Below are positions 1 through 8,371 of a DNA stretch of 64,000 nt, in pieces; position 1 is the first letter of the stretch, and each line of letters starts with the position of its first letter. The translations under genes were made by a program, and so were the position numbers. Location: NCBI GenBank assembly GCA_036271875.1, contig DATAZU010000002.1, positions 97,290 through 161,289 on the forward strand, in the 5' to 3' direction. Source of the DNA: Galbitalea sp036271875. Lineage in GTDB: Bacteria > Actinomycetota > Actinomycetes > Actinomycetales > Microbacteriaceae. Below the pieces are notes generated by a model. The model ran no database searches. It was not told the DNA's origin and saw only the letters and a list, made by a program, of their open reading frames with translations.

Positions 1-58
1 CTCTAAGTAACACCGACGACGAAAGATCAGGCGCCGCGGTGGAGAATGCGGGGGTGCG

Positions 59-355
59 ATGAACCAAGTGAGCGCCGTGCGGGGGATTGAGACCGATGAG
101 GACTCGATCATGGCCACATTCACCGATTTGGCTTTGGAGCTTCGACTTCCAGAGTTGGACTGGGATTTCCTGCGCGAGCACGACGGAGTGATTGTGAAGG
201 GGAGACCGCGGACGACTGCAGACCTTGCTGCCTGTCTGAGTTGGGCGCGGTTCCTGGGGATGTCTCCTGTGTATACGGATGCCAGCGGCAATTGTGATTG
301 CTGGCTGGGCGTTAACGGGCCCTGGGTTCTCGAGATCTTCGCCGAGGTGCGCTAA
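59..355 (+). CDS. Hypothetical small protein
   Basis: I do not recognise this 98-residue protein. It has no membrane segment or signal peptide and is rich in Asp, Glu and Trp, so it is probably soluble. The ATG at 59 follows a G-rich stretch (GCGGGGGTGCG) that could bind the ribosome. A second in-frame ATG at 110 follows GATGAGGA and is equally plausible, giving an 81-residue product. It is the only plus-strand gene at this end, and its neighbours at 467-1078 point towards it. The about 110 bases between 356 and 466 hold no gene that I can see. Confidence 0.45.
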   Translation: MNQVSAVRGIETDEDSIMATFTDLALELRLPELDWDFLREHDGVIVKGRPRTTADLAACLSWARFLGMSPVYTDASGNCDCWLGVNGPWVLEIFAEVR

Positions 356-466
356 CCGCTGTTCGATGGTGGGCGGGTGTCGGTTCGACGTCAAACTAAC
401 CGGGGCCCGCCCCTTCGACGAACTCAGGGTCCGCACGACCGTGCGTTGTGGCCGGACGACGCTGCC

Positions 467-733
467 CTATGAATTGCGGATCTGAGAGATCAGTCCGGAC
501 TTCGGTAGTGCCGAGTAGCCACGGATACCCAGCTCCTTGGCGCGTTTCCGCAGCTCCGGAACCGTCCAGTCGTCGTACGATCCCGACTCCCCGCCCTTCC
601 GGCTCACCGCCTTCTGGCCGCGAGCCGCGACAGCGTTCGAGATTCGAGCCGATTTCTCCTTCGAATTGCCTTCGCGTCGAAGATCCTCGTAGAGCTTCGG
701 ATCCTTGAGCGAGTTAGTTCGATTGCCCGGCAT
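467..733 (-). CDS. DUF7218-like / Rho N-terminal-domain small protein
   Basis: An 88-residue basic protein that starts MPGNRTNSLKDPKLYEDL and continues with a Lys/Arg-rich segment ending near AVSRKGG. Its C-terminal third (about residues 52-88, WTVPELRKRAKELGIRGY) matches the SAP-like helical fold of Rho termination factor N-terminal domains. Small proteins of this layout are common in actinobacteria, and I recall the family being called DUF7218; the exact role is unknown and nucleic-acid binding is an inference. It lies 21 bases downstream of the hypothetical gene at 755-1078 on the same strand, so the two may be co-transcribed. Confidence 0.7.
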   Translation of the reverse strand: MPGNRTNSLKDPKLYEDLRREGNSKEKSARISNAVAARGQKAVSRKGGESGSYDDWTVPELRKRAKELGIRGYSALPKSGLISQIRNS

Positions 734-754
734 GATGCCTTCCTCTCTCGATTC

Positions 755-1078
755 CTATTCGACGAACGTGGGTGTCGCCAATCCGTCTGCGACGCCGGGC
801 AGCAGCTGCTCGAGTGCGCCCTCGACGGTGCGGAATGTCGGCGGAACGATCTCGCCGAGTTGGTCCGCTGAGATCACGCCGTGCTCGTCGTCTGTGAACG
901 GCGTGATGTAGCCGATGATTGTGTCCCCCATCATCACGGCGAGTTCGACTCCGGGTGAACCGGGTTCCGCATCGTCGTGCGCCCATGAGGCCTCGAACCG
1001 AACGACGTGGTCGCCGTGATCGAACTCGATCGGCTTCTTCTGCGCATCCTCGATGAATCGACTATCCAAGCGGGTCAT
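755..1078 (-). CDS. Hypothetical protein
   Basis: A 107-residue acidic soluble protein (MTRLDSRFIEDAQKKPIEF...) with no recognised domain. Alternating hydrophobic residues around positions 25-60 suggest a beta-rich fold. It starts at an ATG at 1078 with about 50 bases of free upstream sequence and probably heads a two-gene unit with the DUF7218-like gene. No function can be assigned. Confidence 0.55.
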   Translation of the reverse strand: MTRLDSRFIEDAQKKPIEFDHGDHVVRFEASWAHDDAEPGSPGVELAVMMGDTIIGYITPFTDDEHGVISADQLGEIVPPTFRTVEGALEQLLPGVADGLATPTFVE

Positions 1079-1130
1079 GATTCCACGCTAGGCACGGTTC
1101 CTAAGAAAAGCTTGGGGTTGCGCGGCGATG

Positions 1131-1571
1131 CTATTCGGTGTCGGGGTCCGGTCGACTGACGAGAGAGACGGTGCCGTGACCGCTAGCGACGATGACCGGC
1201 TCGCCCGTCTCGCGGTCGATTGATGTGACCTCGCAACGAACTGCGGCGGAACTTCGCGTCGAGGTGATGACGGTCGCTTCCGCCACGATCGAGCCGCGGG
1301 CGGGACGGTGGTATGACACCGTCATCCCAGCCGTGAGGATGTTCGGCCCGAGCACCGAGCCGCCGGCGAAACTGATGGCGTTGTCGATCGCGTATGCGAG
1401 CACTCCACCGTGCACGAACCCGTTCTGCTGCAGCAGTCGCTGCTCGAACGGGATCTCGATCCGCGCAACGCCTCCGCCAAACTCGGTGACACGCGCACCG
1501 ATCAGCGTGCTAAACGGCTGTGCGTCGAGGATTCGCTTTGCGAAGGTGAGTGGGTCATTTTCCTGCGTCAC
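1131..1571 (-). CDS. PaaI-family hotdog thioesterase
   Basis: A 146-residue protein with the hotdog-fold acyl-CoA thioesterase signature: QQNGFVHGGVLAYAIDNA at residues 48-65 contains the HGG loop (54-56) and the catalytic acidic residue D64 on the central helix. The family hydrolyses thioesters, often of phenylacetyl-CoA or other small acyl-CoA compounds; the substrate here is unknown. The length is normal. The gene overlaps the end of the isochorismatase-like gene upstream by 17 bases, so the two are probably translated from one message. Confidence 0.85.
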   Translation of the reverse strand: MTQENDPLTFAKRILDAQPFSTLIGARVTEFGGGVARIEIPFEQRLLQQNGFVHGGVLAYAIDNAISFAGGSVLGPNILTAGMTVSYHRPARGSIVAEATVITSTRSSAAVRCEVTSIDRETGEPVIVASGHGTVSLVSRPDPDTE

Positions 1572-2121
1572 CCAAAAAATCTACATCCGCTGTGCTGACC
1601 GTACCCGCCGTGCGACCCGGCGCCCGGTGGTTACCCCAGTACAGGTTCGTGTGCGCTATCACCAGCTCGGGTGACGGTGCACCCCACGGCGACAGGTCTT
1701 CGGTGGTGTGCGCATCCCCGACGAGGGTCACGTCGTATCCGCGAGCAATCGCGCCGTGCAGCGTTGAGCGGATGCACTCGTCGGTCTGCGCGCCAGAGAG
1801 GATGATGCGCCCGATCCCGCGGTCACCGAGAACTGACTCAAGATCGGTGTCTTCGAACGAATCCGGATAGGTCTTGGCGACCAGTGGCTCGGATTCACGT
1901 CGCGACAGTTCTGGCACGTACTGCCACCCGTCGCTGCCAATCGGCATCTCGTCGCCGCTGTGCTGAACCCAGACCACGTCGACGCCGGCATCCCTCGCCT
2001 TGTCGACGAGCGTCGCGATGTTGGCTACGACCGCATCACGGTCATAGGCTTCCGCGACGACCTGATTCTGTACGTCGACCACGACAAGAGCGGTGTGCGG
2101 TCGATCCTTGAGCGTTGTCAT
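1555..2121 (-). CDS. Isochorismatase-family cysteine hydrolase
   Basis: A 188-residue protein with the catalytic triad of the isochorismatase-like superfamily: D16 in the first strand (LVVVDVQN), K83 (VAKTYPDSF) and C116 in GAQTDECIRSTL. The family includes nicotinamidases, ureidoacrylate hydrolases and other C-N or ether hydrolases, so the substrate cannot be fixed. The protein is cytoplasmic. It precedes and overlaps the PaaI-type thioesterase gene. The start at 2121 gives a normal N-terminus just before the first beta strand. Confidence 0.85.
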   Translation of the reverse strand: MTTLKDRPHTALVVVDVQNQVVAEAYDRDAVVANIATLVDKARDAGVDVVWVQHSGDEMPIGSDGWQYVPELSRRESEPLVAKTYPDSFEDTDLESVLGDRGIGRIILSGAQTDECIRSTLHGAIARGYDVTLVGDAHTTEDLSPWGAPSPELVIAHTNLYWGNHRAPGRTAGTVSTADVDFLGDAGK

Positions 2122-2183
2122 TTCGATTTCCTGCCTGAAGAGTTGCTCTCAGGCTAGAACGAGCCTCCGACGTGGCGAAAGGG

Positions 2184-3137
2184 TCACGGCGTCAAGACGA
2201 CTCGTTCGTCACCGTTCTCACGTTCGCTCCAGATCGCCTCAACGTCGGCAAGGGGGACGGCGCGGGTGTTGATGGCGAACGATCCTCTCCCAAGTTGGTT
2301 CGCGAGGTCAGCGAGCTCTGTGACGAAGTCGCGGGTCGGCACGGAACCCTGGCCGCTTCCCACGATCTGCAGCCGGCCCGCTCGCAGTGCCGCCGAGGGG
2401 ATTTCGGCCGTGGGGCCACCGACCGATCCGATCTCGATCCAGGTCAACGGTCTAGCAGGATCCGTGCGATTGCTCACGATGTCGACCATCGCCTTCGCGG
2501 TCGCTCGTCCCCACACGTAGTCGATCACCACATCCACGTCCGCCGCGACATCCCCGAGTCGAGCGGAGATCTTGTTGGTGGCACCGTCCAGCGAGATGAT
2601 CTCGTCGGCCACGGTTGAGAGGGCGCGCAGGCGAGACTGGTCCCGGCCCGCGGCGATCACCTGCCCCGCGCCCAGATGCCTCGCAATCTGGACTGCGAGC
2701 GTTCCGGCGCTGCCCGTAGCCCCGAGCACGAGCACCGACTGGCCGGGCGTGAAGTCGATCCGTTTGCGGAGCGCGACCCATGACGACATCGCGGGGTTCA
2801 TTGCGGCCGCAATCAGCAGTGGATCGACGCCATCCGGCAGCGGGATGGTTCGGCGCGCATCGACTACGACTCGGTCGGCCATGGAACCGCGAGTCGTGTC
2901 GTCGAGCAGGAAGTAGCGGAGCTCGCCATCCGCGGTGCGACCGACTCCGTCGATGCCGGGGATGAGGGGCAGTTCATCGGTGCTGGTGTAGTGCGAACCG
3001 CCCGCCTGCGACCGCACCCTGGGGTGCAGACCCGCGGCCGCTACTTCGAGCAGGAGTTCGCCATCGGCTGCCATCGGATCGTCAAAGGACTCGTAGCGGG
3101 GCGGCTGGTCAAAGGATGTGACAACGGCGGCGTGAAT
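2184..3137 (-). CDS. Zinc-independent quinone oxidoreductase / MDR-family alcohol dehydrogenase, probable ATT start
   Basis: A medium-chain dehydrogenase/reductase of about 317 residues. It has the GroES-like N-terminal fold (HAAVVTSFDQPPRYESFDDP), the PLIPGIDGVG loop and the nucleotide-binding loop VLGATGSAGTLAVQIARHLG of NADPH-dependent quinone reductases. The zinc-binding residues of classical alcohol dehydrogenases are not evident. The first ATG (3074) would delete the first beta strand. In-frame translation upstream gives a canonical MHAAVV-like N-terminus, but the only codon available before the in-frame stop is ATT at 3135-3137, placed just after AAAAGGGGGG. I infer that ATT is the start codon. 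The gene is divergent from a MarR gene with a palindromic operator between them. Confidence 0.8.
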   Translation of the reverse strand: MHAAVVTSFDQPPRYESFDDPMAADGELLLEVAAAGLHPRVRSQAGGSHYTSTDELPLIPGIDGVGRTADGELRYFLLDDTTRGSMADRVVVDARRTIPLPDGVDPLLIAAAMNPAMSSWVALRKRIDFTPGQSVLVLGATGSAGTLAVQIARHLGAGQVIAAGRDQSRLRALSTVADEIISLDGATNKISARLGDVAADVDVVIDYVWGRATAKAMVDIVSNRTDPARPLTWIEIGSVGGPTAEIPSAALRAGRLQIVGSGQGSVPTRDFVTELADLANQLGRGSFAINTRAVPLADVEAIWSERENGDERVVLTP

Positions 3138-3197
3138 ACTGCCCCCCTTTTCGGTTCAACGCTGGCGACAATGATGTCATTGGTAACACGAACTATA

Positions 3198-3218
3198 TTA
3201 GTGCGTATTACGAACTAA
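3198..3218. promoter_or_regulatory. Probable MarR operator palindrome
   Basis: Two 10-base arms, TTAGTGCGTA and TACGAACTAA, flank one central T and differ from perfect symmetry at a single position. A further half-site (CACGAACTA) lies at 3188-3196. The element sits between the divergent MarR gene and oxidoreductase gene, the usual place for a MarR operator controlling both. Confidence 0.65.
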
Positions 3219-3235
3219 TCCAGTATTCTTGAGCG

Positions 3236-3655
3236 ATGGCCACCGATCCAGCCCGACCGCCGGCCTCGGACGCGACGGCAGCGTTCATGGACCTGCTCGT
3301 GCAGACATCCTTCGACGTCATCGCGGTGGTTACCCGCGTAGGGGCCGAGCACGACCTCTCACTCACCCTCGTGCGAATGCTCGGCATTCTGCGAGACCGA
3401 ACGCTGACCATGGCCGAACTCGCGGACTATCTTGGCCTCAAGCGGTCGACCGTCAGCGGCCTCGTTGACCGCGCAGAGCGGCGGGAGCTGGTCGCTCGCC
3501 GGACGAGTTCCGTGGATGGCCGGTCAGTCCAGCTCAGCCTCTCGCCGAAGGGAATGGCACTCACCAATACCGCGTCGATCGCACTTTCAGCGCGACTCTC
3601 CCCCGTTGTCGAAAAGTTGCCGGGCAACATCCGGGATGCCTGCCCGTCGCGCTGA
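3236..3655 (+). CDS. MarR-family transcriptional regulator
   Basis: A 139-residue winged-helix regulator: the recognition helix region is TMAELADYLGLKRSTVSGLV and the wing is RRTSSVDGRSVQLSLSPKG, with the conserved Asp and Arg of the family. It probably represses itself and the divergent oxidoreductase gene through the palindrome at 3198-3218, releasing on binding of a phenolic or oxidant ligand. The C-terminal dimerisation helix looks short (it ends ...RDACPSR), so the C-terminus may be altered by a small frame change or may simply be divergent. Confidence 0.82.
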   Translation: MATDPARPPASDATAAFMDLLVQTSFDVIAVVTRVGAEHDLSLTLVRMLGILRDRTLTMAELADYLGLKRSTVSGLVDRAERRELVARRTSSVDGRSVQLSLSPKGMALTNTASIALSARLSPVVEKLPGNIRDACPSR

Positions 3656-3679
3656 GCCAACGACGATTTCGGCGCGCAG

Positions 3680-4651
3680 CTAGCCGCGGTCCAACATTCG
3701 CATCTGGTCTTCGCTGTGATGACCGCCGACCGGCAGTGCGATGCCGTCGAGTCGCCCCAGTTGGTCCGCGCTGAGGGTCACCTCATCCGCACCAACGTTC
3801 TCTTCGACGCGCTCGACGCGCTTTGTTCCGGGAATCGGCGCAAAGTGCTCACCCTGGGCGAGCACCCAGGCGAGTGCCACCTGTCCCGGCGTGGCACCGA
3901 CCTCAGTCGCGATCGCCCTCACCTCGTCGGCAGCCCTGACATTCGCCGGGAAATTCTCCTCGGAATAGCGTGGATTGCTGAGCCGGCTGTCATCCGCTCG
4001 GAGGTCGTCGCGCGACCGGATTGTGCCCGTCAGGAATCCGCGGCCGAGCGGTGAATACGGAACAAACCCGATGCCCAGCTCATCGAGAACCGGAAGAACT
4101 TCGTCACGGGGGTCACGCGTCCACAGCGAATACTCGGACTGCAACGCGGTGATCGGGTGCACGGAGTGCGCACGACGAATGTTGTCCACCCACGCCTCCG
4201 ACATCCCGATGTGGCGGATCTTTCCCTCGCTGACCAGTTCGGCCATCGTGCCGATGACATCCTCGATCGGAGTCTTCGGGTCGATTCGATGCTGGTAGTA
4301 GAGGTCAATGTAATCGGTGTCGAGACGCTTCAGTGAGCCCTCGACCGCGAGGCGGATGTTCGCTGGGCTGCTATCGATGTGCCAGGGGCCGGCGCCCGTC
4401 AGGTGCGAAACAAATCCGAATTTCGTGGCGAGAACAACGTCATCGCGACGGCCCTTCAGCGCGCGTCCAACCAGTTCCTCGTTCGTGAACGGCCCGTAGA
4501 TTTCGGCGGTGTCGATGAGCGTAACACCCAGGTCGATGGCTCGATGGATGGTGCGGATCGACTCCGATTCATCGGCATCCGAGGTGAGCATTCCCATGCA
4601 GCCGAGGCCGATGCGGCCGACGTCGAGGGTTCCTAGCGTTACGTGTTTCAT
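3680..4651 (-). CDS. Aldo/keto reductase
   Basis: A 323-residue NADPH-dependent aldo/keto reductase. The catalytic tetrad is visible as D47 and Y52 (LIDTAEIYG), K77 (LATKFGF) and His in LYYQHRID. The cofactor-binding C-terminal segment PIPGTKRVERVEENVGA is also present. The layout resembles the YghZ/YakC-type group that reduces aldehydes and ketones. The start ATG at 4651 gives the usual first strand (VTLGTLDVGRIGLG). It lies 11 bases after the ABC-2 permease on the same strand, so it is probably the last gene of that operon. Confidence 0.9.
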   Translation of the reverse strand: MKHVTLGTLDVGRIGLGCMGMLTSDADESESIRTIHRAIDLGVTLIDTAEIYGPFTNEELVGRALKGRRDDVVLATKFGFVSHLTGAGPWHIDSSPANIRLAVEGSLKRLDTDYIDLYYQHRIDPKTPIEDVIGTMAELVSEGKIRHIGMSEAWVDNIRRAHSVHPITALQSEYSLWTRDPRDEVLPVLDELGIGFVPYSPLGRGFLTGTIRSRDDLRADDSRLSNPRYSEENFPANVRAADEVRAIATEVGATPGQVALAWVLAQGEHFAPIPGTKRVERVEENVGADEVTLSADQLGRLDGIALPVGGHHSEDQMRMLDRG

Positions 4652-4662
4652 ATAGCCATTCT

Positions 4663-5463
4663 TTATCGCGAATCCCAACGGAACCAGCGAATGCCGATGA
4701 ACGCCCCGACAACGATGTAGATGGCGATAGCGATGATCGCGGTTGTCTGGTCCGATCCCCACGCCGCGAGGCTCAGCGCACTTTCGAACAGGTTGATCAT
4801 CGCGCCGACCGGGGTCCAGTCGGCGATCGACTTGACGGTGTCGCCGAGTAGTCCGCTTGATCCAAGCAGACCGAGTAGCAGCAAGATGACGTAGAGAACT
4901 CGGCCGACGGCGTTGACGGCCGTGGCAGATCGAACGAGACCGACAACCGCCTGACCGATCGCAAGGAACATGATGCCGCCGAGCAGCGCGACTCCCGCAA
5001 CCAGAAGGTATTGTCCGAATGAGAACGTCGTCTTGAACAGGATCGCGCCGAGCACGATGACGATGACGGTCATGATCAGATTCACGACCAGCTGCACCAG
5101 GACTCGGCTCGCCATGATCGCCCAGGTGGGCGCGGGCGTGACGCGCAGACGCTGGAAGACTCCGGCATCGCGGTCGCGAGCAACGGTGATGGAGTAGCCG
5201 ATGAGGCTGGACGACATGAGCCCATAGGTCAGCGCAAGTCCGATATCGAAGCCGCCGGCTGTGAGCCCGGCGGCGGCCGAACCATTACCCTGGCCGCTGT
5301 GCAGGCTGAAGATGATGAGCACGATGATCGGTAGCGCGAGGTTGAGCGCAATCATCCGCACGCTCCGCAGAAGCACCGTGAAATCGGCGCGGAACAGCGA
5401 TCCGAACACCATCCCGAACGGCGGTCTGGTTGAGGTCAATGTCGAGTCAGTCACGGATTTCAC
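4663..5463 (-). CDS. ABC-2 type exporter permease
   Basis: A 266-residue membrane protein with about six hydrophobic segments (for example ALNLALPIIVLIIFSL and VLYVILLLLGLLGSSGLL). It carries the cytoplasmic loop DRDAGVFQRLRVTPAP typical of ABC-2 permeases of the DrrB/YadH kind. Together with the ATPase encoded upstream (its start overlaps the ATPase end by 17 bases) it forms an exporter for a lipid, drug or peptide that cannot be identified. The C-terminal RWFRWDSR tail is typical of the family. Confidence 0.9.
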   Translation of the reverse strand: MKSVTDSTLTSTRPPFGMVFGSLFRADFTVLLRSVRMIALNLALPIIVLIIFSLHSGQGNGSAAAGLTAGGFDIGLALTYGLMSSSLIGYSITVARDRDAGVFQRLRVTPAPTWAIMASRVLVQLVVNLIMTVIVIVLGAILFKTTFSFGQYLLVAGVALLGGIMFLAIGQAVVGLVRSATAVNAVGRVLYVILLLLGLLGSSGLLGDTVKSIADWTPVGAMINLFESALSLAAWGSDQTTAIIAIAIYIVVGAFIGIRWFRWDSR

Positions 5464-6241
5464 TTCCCGTCAGTCCGATGAATACGTCTTCCAGGGTTAC
5501 CGCGCCGCGGGCAACGGCTTTGACTCGCGGGTCCGTTTTGTACTTCTTGATGAGCAGTTCGGGCGTATCGATGGCCAGCACCTTCCCATGGTCGATGATC
5601 GCGACGCGGTCACACACCGACTGTGCCTCCTCCATCGAATGGGTCGTGAGCAGAATGCTTCCGCCGTCGTGACGCAGTTTCTCGATCCGGTCCCAGAGCT
5701 GACGCCGTGACTGCGGATCAAGGCCCGAGGTCGGCTCATCGAGCAGCAACAGGATGGGCCGGTGGACGACCGCAATCAGCAGGGACAGTCGCTGTTGCTG
5801 GCCGCCCGAGAGCGACTTGAAGCGTTTTCCGAGTTCGTCGCCGAGTCCGATTTCGCGAATCCGATCCACAATCGCCTGTCGGCTCAGTCGAACCCCGTAC
5901 AGCCCGGCATAGAGCTGGACAATCTGCTCGATCGTCAGCTCGGATTGAAAGCTGGATGCCTGAAGCTGCACGCCCAGCCGGGCTCGCACATCGGTGGCTT
6001 GGCGCTGGGCGTCGTACCCGTCGATGATGGCTGTACCGCCTCCGGGTTTCACGAGTCCTTCGATCGCGCTCAGCGTGCTGGTCTTACCGGCGCCATTGGG
6101 GCCGAGCAGCCCGAATATCTCGCCTCGCTTGATCTGGAAACTGATCCCGTCGACCGCTGTTCGGTTGCCGTAGGCCACCACCAGATCGGTCACATCGAGG
6201 ATGGGTCCCTGTGCTTCCGCATTGGGTTCGGTCATGAACAC
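5447..6241 (-). CDS. ABC exporter ATP-binding protein
   Basis: A 264-residue nucleotide-binding subunit. It has the Walker A GPNGAGKT (residues 47-54), the signature LSGGQQQRL, the Walker B LLLLDEPTSGLD and the H-loop TTHSMEEA. The tail (GAVTLEDVFIGLTG) is typical of DrrA/CcmA-type exporters. It heads the minus-strand operon ATPase-permease-aldo/keto reductase. ATG at 6241 is chosen; a second ATG two codons later is possible. A complex inverted repeat lies immediately upstream at 6263-6330. Confidence 0.92.
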   Translation of the reverse strand: MFMTEPNAEAQGPILDVTDLVVAYGNRTAVDGISFQIKRGEIFGLLGPNGAGKTSTLSAIEGLVKPGGGTAIIDGYDAQRQATDVRARLGVQLQASSFQSELTIEQIVQLYAGLYGVRLSRQAIVDRIREIGLGDELGKRFKSLSGGQQQRLSLLIAVVHRPILLLLDEPTSGLDPQSRRQLWDRIEKLRHDGGSILLTTHSMEEAQSVCDRVAIIDHGKVLAIDTPELLIKKYKTDPRVKAVARGAVTLEDVFIGLTGSEIRD

Positions 6242-6262
6242 ATTCTGGTCCCCATTCAGCCT

Positions 6263-6330
6263 CGTTTGCCCCCGTGTGGTGCGTTTGCGCCCGGCCGGCC
6301 GGGGGCAAACGCTCCGTGCGGGGGCAAAAC
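6263..6330. repeat. Nested palindrome of four GTTTGCCCCC-type elements
   Basis: Four 12-base copies of CGTTTGCCCCCG lie at 6263-6274, 6282-6293, 6300-6311 (reverse) and 6319-6330 (reverse); the second and fourth each deviate by one or two bases. All four are symmetric about position 6296.5 and adjacent same-orientation copies are 19 bases apart. The inner pair forms a 15-base arm palindrome (6282-6311) with one mismatch. It lies between divergent promoters, so I favour an operator or other structured regulatory element over a terminator. A REP-like element is the alternative. Confidence 0.6.
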
Positions 6331-6347
6331 ACTCGGCGGCTCGAAAT

Positions 6348-6369
6348 CCTAACGGGATCCTTACGGCCG
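6348..6369 (+). promoter_or_regulatory. Tandem 11-bp repeat, possible KdpE box
   Basis: CCTAACGGGAT is followed directly by CCTTACGGCCG, an 11-base direct repeat of CCTWACG. OmpR/PhoB-class response regulators bind repeats of exactly this spacing. The same motif occurs eight times upstream of the kdp genes (8976-9126). It lies about 35-56 bases upstream of the KimA-like permease start. Confidence 0.5.
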
Positions 6370-6403
6370 CGGGCGGGTTACGGTCAGCCGGTCCGCGTAC
6401 CCT

Positions 6404-8371
6404 TTGGGAGTGTTAGACAACAAGGCGTCGCGAAGTCGTTTCGGAACGTGGATGCTCGGCGACCTCGCCGCCCACGAGACCCCGGCTCTCGGAGCCCACG
6501 CGAAGGTGAGTGAGCGCACCGACCCATGGTGGAAGGTCGTCTGCCTCACCGGCGTCGACTATTTCTCCTCGCTCGGGTACGCCCCGGCGATCGCGTTCGC
6601 TGCCGCGCAGTTTCTCTCGCCCCTCGCAACCATCGTGCTCGTTGCGCTCACGTTGCTGGGTGCGCTGCCCGTGTACCGGCGGGTCGCGCAGGAAAGCTTT
6701 CGCGGCTCCGGTTCGATAGCCATGCTGGAACGCCTCCTGCCATGGTGGGCCGGCAAGCTCTTCGTTCTGGTGCTGCTGGGTTTCGCCGTGACGGACTTCA
6801 TGATCACGATCACCCTGTCCGCCGCGGATGCGGCGCAACACTTCACCCAGAATCCGCTGATGCCGGCCTGGCTGCACGGGCAGAACGCACTGCTCACCTA
6901 CGTCCTCATTGCCGCACTCGGCGTCGTCTTCCTTAGGGGATTTCGCGAGGCCATCGGAATCGCGGTCGGACTCGTCGCGGTGTACCTCGCGCTCAACCTT
7001 GTCGTCGTTCTGGTGTCAGGTGCACACATCGTCGGCGACCCGTCGCTGATCACCGGGTCACACGGTCTTCTCGCGAACATGTCCCATCAGAGCGTCTTCG
7101 GTCAGAAGGGGAACATCTTCCTGGGCATCGGATTCGCGCTCATCGCGTTTCCGCAGCTTGCGCTCGGAATGTCCGGATTCGAAACCGGCGTCGCGGTCAT
7201 GCCGCACATCCGCGGCGATGCGACAGACACCAACGACAAGCCACTCGGTCGGATCCGCGGCGCTCGCCGACTTCTCACGGCAGCTGCCGCCATCATGAGT
7301 CTCTTCCTCGTCGCGTCGAGCATCATCACGACGGCCCTGATCACTCCCGCTCAGTTCGCCGGCGCGGCAAACGGCCGAGCGCTCGCGTTTCTCGCGCACC
7401 AGGAACTCGGCCCGTGGTTCGGTTCGGTATACGACCTGTCGACCATCGCGATCCTGTGGTTCGCTGGCGCGAGCGCGCTTGCCGGCCTGCTGAATCTGGT
7501 GCCGCGGTACCTTCCCCGCTACGGGATGGCACCGACGTGGGCCGGCGCGATTCGACCGCTCGTACTGGTCTTCACCTTTATCGCGTTTCTCATCACCTGG
7601 GTATTTGACGCGAACGTTGACAAGCAGGGTGGCGCGTACGCTACCGGCGTCCTCGTGCTCATGACGTCAGCCGCTGTTGCCGTCACCCTGTCGGCCGGTC
7701 GAAAACGCCAGTACAAACGGATGATCGGATTCGGGCTTATCGCGCTCGTGTTCATCTACACGACGGCCCAGAACATCCGCGAGCGTCCGGACGGCGTGAA
7801 GATCGCCGGTCTATTCATCGTTGCGATCATCCTCGTTTCGATCCTGTCCCGGGTGCGCCGGTCGTTCCAGCTTCGTGCCGCGTCGATCGTGCTCGATGGC
7901 GCGGCGCTCGAGTGGGTATCCAGGGATGCTGCCGACCACGGAGCAGTCCGGATCGTTTCCCATGAACCGGACTCGGACACCGCCCAGGAGTATCGAGACA
8001 AGTCACGGGACGAACGACACTTTAGCCACATCCCCACCAAGGCTCCGATCATCTTCCTCGAGGTCTACAAGAGCGACTCGTCCGACTTCGAGGAGGAGCT
8101 CGAGGTGCACGGCGTCGCGAAATACGGCTACCGCGTGCTGCAGGTCAAGAGCGGCAACGTGCCCGGCACCGCCGCCGCGGTGCTGCTGGCGATCCGGGAT
8201 GCGACGGGCGTCGTCCCCGACATCTATTTCGAATGGACAGAGGGCAACCCGATCAACAACATGCTGAGGTTCCTCGTGACGGGCAAGGGCGAGGTTGCCC
8301 CGGTGACTCGGGAGGTGCTGCGCGAGTCAGAGCCGGACCCGAAGCGGCGCCCAGCAGTACACGTCAGCTGA
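6404..8371 (+). CDS. APC-superfamily permease, KimA-like (probable potassium or amino-acid transporter)
   Basis: A 655-residue protein with about twelve membrane segments (residues about 45-485) and a soluble C-terminal domain of about 170 residues. Signature stretches resemble the KimA/YdaO branch of the APC family: VDYFSSLGYAPA (helix 1), a long TDFMITITLSAADA helix, GFETGVAVMPHI, and FAGASALAGLLNLVPRYLPR. KimA in Bacillus is a high-affinity potassium importer. Many relatives are annotated only as amino-acid transporters, so the substrate is inferred from family resemblance and the shared putative KdpE box. Start is TTG at 6404 or GTG at 6410; neither has a clear Shine-Dalgarno. Its 3' end overlaps the convergent gene by eight bases. 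Confidence 0.75.
   Translation: MGVLDNKASRSRFGTWMLGDLAAHETPALGAHAKVSERTDPWWKVVCLTGVDYFSSLGYAPAIAFAAAQFLSPLATIVLVALTLLGALPVYRRVAQESFRGSGSIAMLERLLPWWAGKLFVLVLLGFAVTDFMITITLSAADAAQHFTQNPLMPAWLHGQNALLTYVLIAALGVVFLRGFREAIGIAVGLVAVYLALNLVVVLVSGAHIVGDPSLITGSHGLLANMSHQSVFGQKGNIFLGIGFALIAFPQLALGMSGFETGVAVMPHIRGDATDTNDKPLGRIRGARRLLTAAAAIMSLFLVASSIITTALITPAQFAGAANGRALAFLAHQELGPWFGSVYDLSTIAILWFAGASALAGLLNLVPRYLPRYGMAPTWAGAIRPLVLVFTFIAFLITWVFDANVDKQGGAYATGVLVLMTSAAVAVTLSAGRKRQYKRMIGFGLIALVFIYTTAQNIRERPDGVKIAGLFIVAIILVSILSRVRRSFQLRAASIVLDGAALEWVSRDAADHGAVRIVSHEPDSDTAQEYRDKSRDERHFSHIPTKAPIIFLEVYKSDSSDFEEELEVHGVAKYGYRVLQVKSGNVPGTAAAVLLAIRDATGVVPDIYFEWTEGNPINNMLRFLVTGKGEVAPVTREVLRESEPDPKRRPAVHVS

Noticed and set aside
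3600..3680. Frameshift at the end of the MarR gene
   Set aside because: The C-terminus is short, but neither alternative frame gives a clearly family-like ending, so I left it intact.
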